In this document: positions 34,839-47,014 of the stretch, one piece after another
Layout: every line of letters starts with the position of its first letter
Numbering within the stretch: position 1 is the stretch's first letter
Assembly: GCF_010389155.1 (NCBI RefSeq)
Contig: NC_057768.1
Location: 37,489,633-37,553,632 of the forward strand
Direction of reading: 5' to 3'
Length of the DNA stretch: 64,000 nt
From: Erigeron canadensis
Taxonomy: Eukaryota > Streptophyta > Magnoliopsida > Asterales > Asteraceae
Notes under the pieces: generated by a model
Databases searched by the model: none
Seen by the model: only the letters and a program-made list of their open reading frames with translations
What the model was told of the DNA's origin: nothing
Made by a program: the position numbers and the translations under genes

Positions 34839-36176
34839 TTAAACTGTCAACGGCTGTGCCACAAGAGGCCTGCAAGAGCTTTCCCGGACAATCACTTGCT
34901 CCTCCCTTTCCACCATTAATTCAGACAACGTAAGCACAAGTTCTCCGGCACTCGGTCTTATTGATGGATCGTCATTCACACATGCTCTTGCAAGATTCGC
35001 TAACACCATCGCTCTATCAAACGGGTAATTATCACCAAGTGCATTGTCCATCCATTCCCTCTTATCAGCAACACTACCTGAATCAAGTAAACCCTTGATT
35101 TGTTTCGATAAATGGGAACCTTCATCAATATTATATGATTTATCCCACTTAATTGGCGGTTTTCCAGATAAAATTTCAAGTAAAACAACCCCAAAAGCAT
35201 AAATATCCATATTTGGAGTAACGACATCTGAAGTTAAGAATTCAGGTGCCATGTACCCTTTATCCCAAGTTGTGGGATAATTGGAATATATATATCCCGA
35301 AGAAGGTACTTCATCGGGATAAATTACATCTTTGACACATTCTTCCATGGCAAAGTTACCAACTTTGGCATGGAATTCTTCATCTAGGAATATATTCCGA
35401 CTCTTAATGTTCTTATGGACATAGCCCGACTTAACTATTTGATGCATGTATTGTAAGGCGGTGGCTACATCCAAACAAATCTTGAGCCTTTGGTTCCATG
35501 TCAAGAAACATGAACATGATGCAATGAAATGGCTCTTCATTGCTAAACCACCATGAATCCAATCTTTCAAAGATCCATTTTTTGCGTATTCAAATACCAA
35601 GAATTCATCGCGTATTGTTGTGATCATTGGATCATAGGCTTCTGTACCGGTACAAACACCCAATAGTCTAATAATATTAGGGTGAAAACGAGCCGGGCCA
35701 TTAAAGAGCTCAAAGTTGATCTTGGAGATAGTGTCGTGATCTGTGCATTTGATCGCCACATTTTTACCCTTGAGGCGACCATGATACACAGATCCTTCAA
35801 TGAGGTTGGTGGAGGAGAATTCAGTTGTAGCTGAACTAAGTTCCTCCACCGTGTAACTCTCCACCACCATGGTCGAAAGCTTACCAGGGGTGGTGGGGAG
35901 TAGTATATGATCATCTAAAGATTCCATTTGGGAAGATGATTCAAACGAAACTTTCTTTTCACTTGCGGTTCTCACACTTAAATTCAGTTTTTGGAAGTCC
36001 AAGTCAGCATTTTTGATGCATGATGATGAACCATGATTTATCTTCTTCTTTTTCTTCCTACAAAGGATCACATAAATTGCAGAAGCTGCAACTGCAATGC
36101 ATATACCAAAAGCAACTACACTGACAGTGATATAAACTCTAACTTCCTTCATTCTAGATTCGGAAAACTTCGTCAT
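34839..36176 (-). CDS. LYK2-like receptor pseudokinase lacking the LysM ectodomain
   Basis: A 445-residue open frame: short N-terminus, a membrane segment at about 12-39, a Lys-rich stop-transfer (40-46), a linker, and a kinase fold at about 120-420. It matches the LYK2/LYK4/LYK5 branch of LysM receptor kinases. The fold is catalytically defective: the glycine loop is EGSVYHG, the lysine of VAIK (143) is kept, the HRD motif is H-K-N (254-256), DFG is N-F-A (274-276), and APE (310-312) is intact. The usual signal peptide and three LysM domains are absent. An in-frame TAA stands directly before the ATG, and no LysM-coding frame is seen on this strand up to 43 kb. A possible splice acceptor, TCCGAATCTAG, lies at codons 5-8, so a distant first exon is not excluded. 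It could be a truncated gene or a decoy-like membrane pseudokinase. Confidence 0.85.
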   Translation of the reverse strand: MTKFSESRMKEVRVYITVSVVAFGICIAVAASAIYVILCRKKKKKINHGSSSCIKNADLDFQKLNLSVRTASEKKVSFESSSQMESLDDHILLPTTPGKLSTMVVESYTVEELSSATTEFSSTNLIEGSVYHGRLKGKNVAIKCTDHDTISKINFELFNGPARFHPNIIRLLGVCTGTEAYDPMITTIRDEFLVFEYAKNGSLKDWIHGGLAMKSHFIASCSCFLTWNQRLKICLDVATALQYMHQIVKSGYVHKNIKSRNIFLDEEFHAKVGNFAMEECVKDVIYPDEVPSSGYIYSNYPTTWDKGYMAPEFLTSDVVTPNMDIYAFGVVLLEILSGKPPIKWDKSYNIDEGSHLSKQIKGLLDSGSVADKREWMDNALGDNYPFDRAMVLANLARACVNDDPSIRPSAGELVLTLSELMVEREEQVIVRESSCRPLVAQPLTV

Positions 36177-36481
36177 TTAGTGAATTGAATTAAGTTTATG
36201 ATGAGAAATAATTAAGGGTGAAAATTTGAAACTACTTAAAGACTTAAAGATGAGCTGAGTACGTTAGATATTGAGGACAAGATTCGATCTTGAGGGTCAC
36301 ACTTTGCACTTTTTTGTAGTAGTATAGTGTGGCAAATTCTCCCAGGTTTTACAAGGCCAATAACCATGGGTGTCTTTTTCTATAATCATTTACGAAAGAT
36401 TGAAAAAAAAGGGGGAAATAATCAAGTACATGATGAGACCAAGTGATAAAAGTAAAGAAAATTAGTAACCCCCAAGGTCGT
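36177..36481. other. Upstream region of the LYK2-like gene, no ectodomain
   Basis: Examined on the minus strand for LysM or CxC motifs; none were found, and stops are frequent in all frames. Confidence 0.6.
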
Positions 36482-36694
36482 ATTTTATAGGTTTTGGGTC
36501 TTAAATATCGTTTTTAACGGGGTTGAGCTATATGTAGACAGTCTTACTCTTACCAAAGGTAGAAAAGCCGTATTTAGGTTCTACCAAAGATAAAAGAAGA
36601 CCTCCAGCCTTGCTGGCCATGAGGATTGAACCCATAATCTCTGTCTCCTGAGGCAAAGACTCCAACCGTTGAACCAACCAAGTTGTTTTTTTAT
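36482..36694 (-). mobile_element. tRNA-derived SINE (Au-like)
   Basis: On the minus strand the A box TTGGTTCAACGG (about 36666-36677) and B box GGTTCAATCCT (36622-36632) lie about 35 bp apart. The tail contains GGTAGAACCTAAATACGGC and GTAAGACTGTCTACAT words typical of Au-type plant SINEs. Confidence 0.75.
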
Positions 36695-38448
36695 GAGACC
36701 AAATGATCACTTTGATAATTAAAAGGGATGAACATTCACATGCATTGTATTTCGATCAGTTGAGATTGTGGTTAAAAGTGGAATCTAGATAAAAAGTTGG
36801 AATTAAGTTAACGGTTCTTAATATGTTGTTTTGTCTTTAGGCGGACTATTGGGGGTTTTCTTTTTATTAGGTATTAAGTGAAGGGGTTCTCTAGCGTAGA
36901 CTCCATTAAGATAATATAGTCTATAACTTTTGTTGTGATATTCGATTCACACATTTCAAAAATAAATAAAATAAAATAAAAAATTTATTTTGGAATTTTG
37001 GACCAAATAAGAGATACGAGTACTAGCTAGTCCTTTCAACTCAATCATTTGAAGATATAACTGATGCTAAAATTGTATTCGTATAATCTATACCCTTATA
37101 ATCCAAATTAAAAATCTATTTTAAAAAATTTAAGTAATTTTTTCAATATTACCCCTAATTCACACATTACTTCTAATTCTATATCTTTAAAAAAACCAAA
37201 CAAACATCATACTAAGATTTAACACACAGTCACTTTTTTCTCTCCTTCCTATTTACACACACGCATATCAATTCCTCCCTCACTGTTTTGTATTATTATC
37301 ATCGTTTAACCACCGCAACGCGTGGGCACCAACCCTCGTACCTTATAAAACAAACTCAACCTCTCTTCTTACTTAATTAAGATTTTGAAATACCTGAATT
37401 ACCCCCACAAATTCAACATTCTTCTCATTAACATATTGAATGTACCCAAAATACCCATAACAATTTCACCAACACAAATCTACGGTCAAACCCTAATCTA
37501 ATTATTTATCTACATCATATTATATTATACTATATTATAAAGCAAATTCCAATGTCTAAATTTTAAGTTTCAACATTTACTTTTTCCAAAATGCCCCCTA
37601 TCAATTCTATATTTACCTAAAATAATTATATTACTCTTTCTCTCTCCTCAAATCTCAACCAATTATTTTTTCCCTCTCCTCAATAAATCATTTATCACTC
37701 CAATTCGTTCAAAATCTTTTATCTCAAAAACCGTACATCGATAAGTTATAAAAATTATATGGGTGTTCTTAAAATTTCATGCTCTTTCATTAAAGATGTC
37801 ATTAGATATACTTTCAACGAATTTTTAAATCCGAGGGCGGGCGGACGGCTAAGGCATTTGACTATCACACTCTATGACCTATCACCTCCTATGACCAATC
37901 ACATTCTATGGTCTATCACCCCACTATCTCACCGCCACTAACTCGACGGCTGTCACAACGTGCATGTACCGTTCTTGTTATGTTATACTTCAAATCTCAT
38001 TTTGTTGACTTTTAAGTTTTAATATTCCACAATTCATCAAAATTACATTAAATCAACAATTTACACTACTTGACGTCGCCACCATCACCACCAATCACCG
38101 CCGCCATCATCGTCGCCACCACCACACACCATTATTCGTTACTGTCACCATCGCCGCCATTACATAGTCATCACCACTGTCACCTCCACCGCCGCTACTA
38201 TCGCACGCCATTACCACCCGTCACCGCCATCTCCGCTGTAAACGATAGACAGAGATGACTTTTAAAAAATTTAAATTTTGGTGTAAATTTTATTTAAAAG
38301 GTATAATTTGTAAACTTAGTTACCACTTGTAGAAAGTTGGCGCCTGGTTTTATGATTTTATCGACTGCCAACTTTAAATTATTTAACACGCGACTATATA
38401 TAGTTGCATTTATAATTTATTAATTTAGTATATTGTTGTTGTAAATTA
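36695..38448. other. Spacer with dispersed repeats
   Basis: 36835-36960 is the third copy of the 2005/34405 repeat tail. 37630-37880 is closely related to 51600-51890 (ATATGGGTGTTCTTAA...TTCATGCT...AAGGCATTTG), part of a Helitron-like family. 38065-38240 is rich in CACCATCACCGCC. Short frames in these repeats are not genes. Confidence 0.5.
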
Positions 38449-38901
38449 GCTATACTATTACATAAAAATTATAGTCTCATGTTAAAACTTAAAAGTTAAA
38501 AAAAAATAAAAAAAAATAATACATACGAATTGACCAAACTATCTCTGTCATTCTATGAGTCTCTTCCCTTTTGCGTATGGCATCGTCATTCCCTTTGGCA
38601 GCATCCACTAATTCAGGACTTAATTTGAAAGCCATATTTTGACCCGGACGTTTTCGGGATGCCACTAAAGAAAAGAATACGATGAAAAAATACAAAAACT
38701 TAAATTGAACTACCCTTAATGAATTAAGTCATTATTAACCCTTGATATTAAATTACATCATCAGTTTCTTATATTATATAATATCTCTAATACCATGTAA
38801 ATCAAACACATTTACATCAATTACATACAATTTGACGTCGCCATCACCATCATCAGTCATCATCGCTATCACACCACCACATTGTACAGGTAACATGCTA
38901 G
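38449..38901 (+). mobile_element. Small Helitron-like element (family 3), with captured plastid DNA
   Basis: The left end CTATACTATTACATAAAAATT and right end GTACAGGTAACATGCTAG/T match the family at 26520-26834. It is longer than the others because 38541-38668 holds a piece of plastid rps7. The leading T of the TC start is altered. Confidence 0.55.
38541..38668 (-). pseudogene. Plastid rps7 fragment (nuclear plastid DNA)
   Basis: Minus-strand translation [19 protein letters not shown] followed by [18 protein letters not shown] is nearly the C-terminal part of plastid ribosomal protein S7. A few substitutions mark it as an old nuclear copy. It begins mid-gene and ends before the normal C-terminus, so it is not functional. 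Confidence 0.85.
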
Positions 38902-39050
38902 TATATTCTAAACTAAAAACGGCTTCATCATTGGTGGCTAATTAAAAGGCTAGCCGTCTTCATTTTCTCACAAGATTAGAATATATTCGTACATATATAA
39001 GAAAACATGTACAATTAAAAGATCAAAATATAAAACCAGTCAAAAGATAC
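38902..39050. other. Short spacer
   Basis: Nothing recognised. Confidence 0.4.
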
Positions 39051-39591
39051 TGCGTTTAGCTGTGGAAAGTGTTTTCTGGTTTTTTATTTCCAATTTTTTA
39101 GAAAATGAAAGGAGTTTTTCATCTCCCGATAACAAATGAAAATTTTGAAAATACGTTCAAAACTAGAAAATGGAAAACAATATGAGATTCTCAAAATTTA
39201 GAAAATGAAAAATGAAAAGTGAAAAATAATAAAAAAGTGTTTTCTAATTTTCCATAGAAATGTGAAAAATAATGTTTTCTAGTTTTCATATATGAAAAAC
39301 ATTTTTGGAAAACTAGAGGGGAACCCGCGCGTTGCAGCGCAACACACTGCTGTAATATATCAAGGGGGGGGGGGGGGGGGGGGGGCTGTAGAAGTATGTA
39401 AATTGAAAGAGGGTATACTTGAGTGTAAAAAGTTGGGGGTTAATTTTGATAGGTTCAAGGATAGTTTAGACTATTCAAAGACAGAAATAAAAAAGAGTGG
39501 ATTCTCTTTATTTATAGATTATGATTTGAATCCATATTTTTTTGAAAAACAAAAATGAAAAACAAGGTGTGTATTTCCCCACTTAAACGCA
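39051..39591. mobile_element. MITE-like element with a nested insert and poly-G tract
   Basis: Ends TGCGTTTAGCTGTGGAAA and TTTCCCCACTTAAACGCA are an imperfect inverted pair. The interior holds GAAAATGAAAA/TTTTCTAATTTTCC inverted words. At about 39319-39365 a foreign piece (GAACCCGCGCGTTGCAGCGC) precedes an uninterrupted run of more than 20 G (about 39364-39386). The 88-codon frame here reads through poly-G and is not a gene. Confidence 0.55.
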
Positions 39592-40371
39592 ATCAAGTTC
39601 TATGTTACGATACGTAATTAATTGGTCAATAATATACGATATAGTATAGTAGTAGTGGTATTTAGTAAAGAAATTTTACCCAGTTAGCAAGTTGTGATAG
39701 ATACAAGTAAGTTCAATGTCACAAGTTGCTAGTGAATGGACAAACATCCGAGGTACAGGTGAATGAATCTACACGTAATATACATTGAATCAGATTAAAG
39801 CTAACAGATCCCAAAAACTAAGTACATGGGAGAATCATAAAGCAAATTGGAATAACAATAAATAAGAATCTTGGAAGAAAGTGGTAAAATTTTTGGGGAT
39901 GAATACTCATACATTTTCCAATGAAAACAACAATTTCAATTATATGATAAAATAAAATACTCGTATATTTTATATAAGAAAAGAAAAGGACATCATGAAA
40001 TTGTTTGTATAGTTTTGTATGACGACATGTTGTTGAGTTATTTGATTTTAAACTGAAATTAAATTAAACCAAATTGATTACAAATTAAAAGCAAACTGAA
40101 CTGGAATCAGCTTTGATCAATGATGAATCTATGATTCAATTCATTAGAGTCCAACTTTTTTAAATGAAAAATTAAAAAGCCAATGTGGATATACAAAAAG
40201 TCAAAACATGTATCTAGTTTTTACAAACACTATTTAGCACGAATGCATTTATCAATACTAAAACATTAAATATTCAATTTCAAAGGGTTTTATCAAATGA
40301 TCGATGCTCTAAGACATAACTTATGGTGCATTTAAATAATCAACAAATGCATATAATATAGTTATAAATAA
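39592..40371. other. AT-rich spacer, no gene seen
   Basis: Nothing recognised apart from A/T runs. The last 9 bp are the target duplication of the next element. Confidence 0.5.
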
Positions 40372-40602
40372 GGGATTTGCTAACTAATACCCCTAATGCA
40401 TTAGTTAAGAAGCATTTAATGAATTTGTTATTTCCTTATTAATCAAAAAATATATTTAATGTGTATTAATTCAACCTAATAATTTCTATTTTTAAATGAA
40501 TAATTAATACATATTTTCATATTTTAGGAAAGTTAGACTTTAATAAAGATTTCATTAAATATTTTTTAACTAGTGCACTAAGGGCACTAGTTATCAAATC
40601 TC
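40372..40602. mobile_element. Mutator-type MITE
   Basis: Inverted ends GGGATTTGCTAACTAATACC and its partner (reverse of ...GGGCACTAGTTATCAAATCTC) pair over about 35 bp. An exact 9-bp duplication TATAAATAA flanks it (40363-40371, 40603-40611), as expected for Mutator-like transposition. The termini resemble those of the element at 47015. 231 bp, non-coding. Confidence 0.85.
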
Positions 40603-43473
40603 TATAAATAATTCAAAGTTTCAAATGAGAAATTTTGGTCAATCCTTCAATTCATTCAAAAGTTGGTTGTTCATTTTTTATTACGTGCATATTACTAAAA
40701 TTCACCATCATGAATGACCTGATTGAGACAAGATCACAAGATTAGTAAATTGGAAAAGTAAAATGCCAAACAGACGAGAGAGCGGAAGAATTATTAGTTG
40801 GGCTGGATTTTTAGTTTACCAAATGGGCTTAATCGAATTATTAACTAGGCCCTCTATACTTTAAAATAGTCCAACCTTACTATGAGTTTAGTTGGCGAGG
40901 ACGCTTGAAGTTGCATATGTTCAATTCCTAAGTTGAGCATACACTTGGGCATGAATTGGACGAATTACAAAAAAAAACAAGTCCCTTATGGTTAAACCGG
41001 CTGGACCGGCCTTGTCACAACGATGAAGCCTCGTGCAATTGTTACATACAAAAATCACAAAATACAAGAACGATTTTGATAATTTGCTCATTTATTTATA
41101 TATACAGATAACCAAACAATATGTAAAACAACATTACGGCCTTACGCTCGATCTTATCCACACCTCGTTTTGGTTGTTACGTACCTAACATGTCTGGTAC
41201 TTTCATCAAACAAATAAGTAATGCATCAAAAAAAAAAAAAAGAGTAATGCATCAAAAATTCAAAACTAATATCACTTGAGAAAATAGGGACATGATATAT
41301 TATTAAAATAAATGTTCTTATTCGTTTGGTGTTTATGTATATGATTGTAGAATATCCATCCGCTACATTATTTTTATTCTATTTTCACAAACGTGTCATG
41401 TTATAGTATAGTTAATATCAATATCAATATGGTTTTCGTTTTTATTCTGACATAGAAAACGTGTCATGCTGTATTATTATTCTGTAACTACAAAACCATC
41501 ATATGTTTAAAACAGTTTTACCAACATGATTCAAACTTGAAAATTGTAAAAGAAATTGTTATTATTGAACCAACTCAAGGGCGTAGCTACATAGGGGCCG
41601 GGAGGGGCGCCCGACCCCCTGAAAATTTTTTTGCGATGTAGGGGGTATATTGTTTTCGTGTAGAAAAATTTCGATATACTCGGTTTCGACCCCCCATCTT
41701 AATTGTGAAATTTTTTTTATATACTAAGCAATAAAATTGATCCATTACATTTTACATAAGCCAACAAAATTACTTGACCCAAACTAAAACTCATTACTTA
41801 ATTAAAAATTTAGCCCACTGAATTCAAGTTTCTAAAGGTCGAAAGACTGAACTCTAATTTCTTCAGTAAATCGAACCAGGTACCAACCGTTTGTCTCATT
41901 TTTAATGTTTACTTGTCTTAGACAAATGTTTATTTTTGCCGTGATTGAAACTTTTTTTTATAATAATAGTATCTAATTTTTTACCAGACCCGAATCGAAT
42001 CACTGACCCGAACATATTACCTGGAAAATAGAGTTAGGAAAAAAAAATTAGATCCCAACCCCCCACTCACAAATTCCTAGCTTCGCTACTGAACCAACTT
42101 GATTTTTTACTACTACAAAAAAAACATCATTTCTTTAAAATACCCTTCCCTGTTCCCAATGCAAAAAATAGAAATTGTTATTGTTAGTTATAAATATTAG
42201 TCAATTTACATTGTAAGATGATTAATTTCTATTTAACATAGTATCTACTAATATACTAAAAGTATTGTTATTTGCAAGTCTTCTAGAACACAATCCTTAA
42301 CTATAGTTTCTGTTACGGGATGGAACTTGGAAGTCATACCGCATAATGCTATGCCGGAACACCGTCCCCCTATGCAATACCGTAGTTGGAAATGAAAATG
42401 GAGGATAGTCATGGCGCTCCCCATCTCCCTTTCTTTGTAATCAGATATATTGGGTTTTAAAAGACAAAGCTTTTAGCTTTTATTTGTAATGAACGATCTT
42501 TCATTACAAAATGAAATCTATAAGCTAGCTTTGTTTTTCAAAACCCATATGACTCCCTCCATCCTTAAAATGCTCATTGAAGGCCTTTTTATCTGTTGAA
42601 CATGCATGATAAGTAAAATGGTATGTGTTAGGAGTTAACCATATGCATATATCAACATATTACCCGTGCAATGAGATGACGATGACAACGTGTGATAGTG
42701 GTGGCGAGTGATGTAGGTTATTAATCTAAAGAGGATAGTGGAAATATTTTAAACGATAAAGAATTGATTGTGTAAATTAATTCATTAATGAAAATTTGGC
42801 ATTTAACTCTTTTTAAATGAGTGATTCAATAAGAGTATTTTGGTCAATTCACAATTAACTTTTTATCACTTTTTTTAAAAATGAGGAATTGGATGATAAT
42901 GTTATATAGTTGTAATGATATAACACACGAATTTTTTTCAATCCATCATACCGAAACTCGTTTCATAACCAATAATTTCAAAATTCAGATTTATTTGTTA
43001 ATTTTTATTCCTTTTCTCTCTTTATTATTTATATTACTTTTTGCTATTCTTATAATATAGTTTATCAAATTCTTAAATAACAGATTTGTGATGCATTAGC
43101 ATGCAACTACTTATATAAATTAATTTGGTGGTTCCATTTTGACTAGCTTTTGGGAATTCACAATAACTAAAAATCAAACTCAAATAAAATATCAAAAGTG
43201 AACTTTGAAGGTTACAAATATTGATCAAACCGAAAAGAACTTTCCAAATTTGGAGTCTTGATTGATAGCACATTGCGCTACAAATAATTTCCATTTCCCA
43301 AATCCTTTCGTTTGCCATCGATCTCTTCATTTTCCCGAACCTACAAGATATTTATTCTTTTATATATCTCTTCATATTTTGCTTTAAAACTGGATCCATT
43401 AATTTCAAGCATCCACTAATTAGTTCTCCACTTTTTTTTCTTTCTTTGGGTGGGAAAGAAGAATCGTTGTCGG
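40603..43473. other. Spacer with a degraded element
   Basis: 41576-42095 starts GGGCGTAGCTACATAGGGGC and ends CCTAGCTTCGCTACTG, a weak inverted pair with CCCCC-rich ends, related to 2576 and 30684. A short CTCCCTCCATCC word at 42553 may be half a Stowaway end. The 5'UTR and promoter of the next gene lie just before 43474. No other gene is seen. Confidence 0.45.
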
Positions 43474-45774
43474 ATGGGTGCTTGTGTTTCACATCACCAT
43501 CATAATAAGGCTTATAATTCTGAAATGAAGAAGAAGGTGCCATTTAATAATTCTTATTCTAATGACAATATTAAACAACATTATGATCAAAATAAGGCGG
43601 TGATCACTGATCATAATTCTAGTACTAGTAATTATAATAATAATACAAAACTAGTACTTACCTTCATGGATGGTCATGTTGCTGTTAAACCTCAACTTCC
43701 TCCTTCTCATCAGTCACCTGCTACTTTTTCTGATCATGGTATGGTTTTTCATAAATTTGTTTAATCTAGCTTGAAAGTTCATTATAATAGTATAAATATT
43801 TTAACTTGTGGCGACAAAGGTTACGACTCTTCCTGTAATTAAGTTAGTAGAGACCCCTCTCTGTTTTTAATGGTTTATGTTACTAGAGTTACCAATCGAT
43901 CTTTTTGATTTATATATATATCTCGATCATGCACTTTTTTGATACTCAATCTATTAATTTATTGGGTGTCTAAAATTGATTAAATTCTGGATTCTTGAGT
44001 TTAAGTTGTTTTTTTGTATTGTTACTAGCTAAATTACTACTAATGATCTGATGATTATGTGTGTGGTCCTTGCTTGTGTTCCTGATTTGCGATATTCTAT
44101 AATACTTTATGTATTTCAACAAATTTTGTCTATATTTTAAAGGTGGTTATATAGTACATATTTGCTTTAGAGTCCATCTAGAAAAGTTGGCCATGATTAT
44201 AACTTTATGACGATTAAGCTTAAAATAAAACAGTTAATTAGATTAACTATATATAATACTCAATATTAGTGCTCAACTCTTGCAAACCGGTCAGTTTTTT
44301 TAATCTCAATCTTGCTTTGAAATTTATACTTGGATTTACTGTTTCAGAGACGATCAATAGCTGATCTGTAAAATCTTCTGATATAATTCATTTCGTTTAA
44401 ATGATATAGATCATGTTTATTATCTACATGACATGATCACCATAAATCTCTTTCACATGGTCTTCATGTGTTTGTGTCAAATTATTTGTTTATATTGTTC
44501 ATTTTTGTTTCGGTCTAGAACAAAGAATGGGTAGGTGTGTCATATTTGCTTTGCTGGTTCTGTTTGTTGGTATTGAAGTACTTGGATACCAAACAAAAAT
44601 GAGAATATGATGATTGAAGATTGAAAGATCATTTGCATATTGACCCATTAATCAATTTGCATAATAATGATTATTGCTTCAAAAATAATTGCTACTTTCT
44701 ATTGACTCTGTCTATGAAGAAAAAATGGCATGCGATTGCACACTTCAAAACTTTAAAAAGGCATGGTCTTGAGTGCATTAGTTTTTTATGGGCTAGTTCA
44801 AGTGGTGCATATTAATATTAATGAAAGGTGTATGCAAGCTAATATAATTTTTGATAATGGATGATTCCGTTTGGGGTTTAACTAATAACGGTTTAGTTTT
44901 CTATTATTTGTCGATCTTACTAAGTTATTTATCGTTAACTGGGCATGAGTACTACACAGTTGGAGTATAATGTCTCAATCTCTATGTACACTTAGTATGT
45001 ACAAGGACTCTCAGTTTTATAAAGATCTTGATTTTATAAAAGTGAATCATTTTGTGATGTGTTATGCTACATTGCAGGTAGCAAGGAGGAGACCTTTTTT
45101 GATTCCCAAGCATGGTTAGATTCAGATTGTGAAGACGAATTTATGAGCGTTAATGGTGGTAAGCAATATCATCATTTGTGACATACAGTTTCATGATTCC
45201 TTTTAGAAAATTAAACACAAATGTAGTAGCCGTTGAAACAAGTAATCAAGGTCACAAAGCTCATGTTTTTCAACTATCATTTGCCATGAGTGTACTTTTT
45301 GATTTTCAGTACTAAACAACTAAACCTATCAAAAGATACAAGCTTAATTACGATATTTTTTAAAATTTTATCTATGCAGAGTTTACCCCGTCAAGAGGCA
45401 ATACACCGGTACACCCTAGCCTGACTCTAGGAAAACCACATCAAGTCATTGGAGGAGTCACTTTTATGGAAAAGAATGACCCTTTTGTTTCCAAACCTCA
45501 GCCATCGCCGACTCCAACACAGAAGAAGTTCAGTCTTTTGGAACTTTTCAAACGAAGCATAAGAGACAACCGTGATTTAACTGAGGTGATTGCTGAACCA
45601 CCCAACAAAGATGGTCATATGGAAACGGATGATGCTAATTTGAAGCAGAGTAGGGAAGCACATTTGGATTCTAGGCAATCAGGCTGTTTTTCGAGTTTGC
45701 TTTCTGTGCGTAGCACTGGAAGGCAGAAGAAGAAAAGCCTAAACGTAGCCCAAAGCGCAGTTTTTGATGAATGA
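43474..45774 (+). CDS. At3g27210-like protein, probably N-myristoylated
   Basis: Three exons join in frame: 43474-43738, 45078-45158 and 45380-45774, giving 246 residues; introns are GT..AG and both split a codon after its first base. The N-terminus M-G-A-C-V-S fits N-myristoylation at Gly2 and palmitoylation at Cys4, so membrane attachment is likely. A His/Asn-rich low-complexity stretch follows. The core block (ETFFDSQAWLDSDCEDEF, then SVNGEFTPSRGNTPVHPS) is the signature of the plant family whose named member is uncharacterised At3g27210. The remainder is Ser/Lys-rich, with KKFSLLELFKRSIRDN and an SGCFSSLLSVRS patch. No enzyme motif is seen and the function is unknown. The ATG at 43474 is chosen because it gives the MGxC start; upstream in-frame codons lack ATG. 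Confidence 0.88.
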
Positions 45775-46493
45775 TTGGTCAGCCTGCAGTATGGAATTTG
45801 ATCATGCACTGTGGATTGGGATGAAATTTTTATTCTTCTTCAGGCGTATAAAATGATATGTAAAGAATTAACTTCGAAAATTGAGTTTTATGTTATTGAA
45901 ATGATGAGAAAAGAATTATTCCAGTGACAAATTTTTGAATGTTTAACTTGAAAGTATCGTCTTATCAGCTATTTACTTGCAAAAACTGTTTAACCAAAAG
46001 AACTCCTTATAAGTTACAATATACACTACATATTACTTTTAATTGATCATATCTAAGATGAGAGAATAAATCTACATATCACTTTCCCAAACAGATGTGA
46101 TATCTTTGCTGTAATATTTGGTATCATATAAAAATCCTATCTATTGGTAGTAGAGATGGACAGATTATACATGACAATTTACCCATATATTGGTTTTATC
46201 ACTTTATGTGGTATTTAGTTTGTACTACGTAATCTTTGTATATGTGTTGTTAGTCAAAGCAGAATCAACCCGAACTTGTGACTGTGCTGATGTAGAACAA
46301 CCATTTGATTATGCCAAGTTTTTCTACCTCCGTCCGGTGAAGCCTGACCCTGTCCTACCCGCCCAGGCCGGCCTAGCTGATAATTGGGATTCAATAAGCA
46401 AATATCTAAACAAAATGAAGTTATACTTCTTTGACCATGGAATACTATCATGTCTTGACCCCTAAACATTGACATAGCGGTATGTCTTGAATA
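45775..46493. other. 3' flank and spacer, no gene seen
   Basis: Contains the likely 3'UTR after 45774. 46260-46470 carries scattered words (GACCCTGTCCTACCCGCC) without a protein match. Confidence 0.45.
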
Positions 46494-46703
46494 TCTATTT
46501 TTTATTATAAAAAAAACATCCCATGAATGGTCTAAAATAACCTTTATGATTAAATTACATTCTTTTATCTTTTAAAATATCTCCATTAACCCTTTGCATC
46601 AATTACTTTTATATCGACTATCTACAGCTCTCGTAGCCACCCCAACGTACCACCACACCGTCACCACCATAACTACCGTCGTATTGCGCAGGTACCATGC
46701 TAA
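46494..46703 (+). mobile_element. Small Helitron-like element (family 3), copy 3
   Basis: Starts A/TCTATTTTTTATTATAAA and ends GCGCAGGTACCATGCTAA/T, like the 26.5-kb copy. CACCACC-rich 3' portion. 210 bp, non-coding. Confidence 0.55.
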
Positions 46704-47014
46704 TTCTAAACCAAAATAAAACGGGAAATGCAATTGCAATTTAAGAATCTCATGGATTCCACAATTAGACCTAGCTAATATAATCAACCCTTAGACAAAT
46801 TGAATCATAAAGAGAAACCTTAATTCATAATTAAAAAAGTATGGACACTTAGATGAAGTTCAAATTATAATTAGAGCCATTAAATTAAAACGATGATGTC
46901 ATATATCTTTTTTAACGTTTTTTTTAGTTTTAATTTAATAAATTAAATGATTATTTTTTTCCTTATTTAAATTTATGGACATTAAATATTTAACAATTCG
47001 TTTGATTTTTATTT
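46704..47014. other. AT-rich spacer, no gene seen
   Basis: Nothing recognised. The last 9 bp are the target duplication of the next element. Confidence 0.45.

Noticed and set aside
36528..36710. 60-codon minus-strand frame upstream of the LYK2-like gene as a possible LysM exon
   Set aside because: The frame is the tRNA-like head and body of a SINE, with no LysM or CxC motif.
38070..38258. Ser/Pro/His-rich 62-codon frame
   Set aside because: Encoded by CACCATCACCGCC repeats, not a protein family.
39292..39558. 88-codon frame with a poly-Gly run
   Set aside because: The glycine run is the poly-G homopolymer; the frame crosses element junctions.
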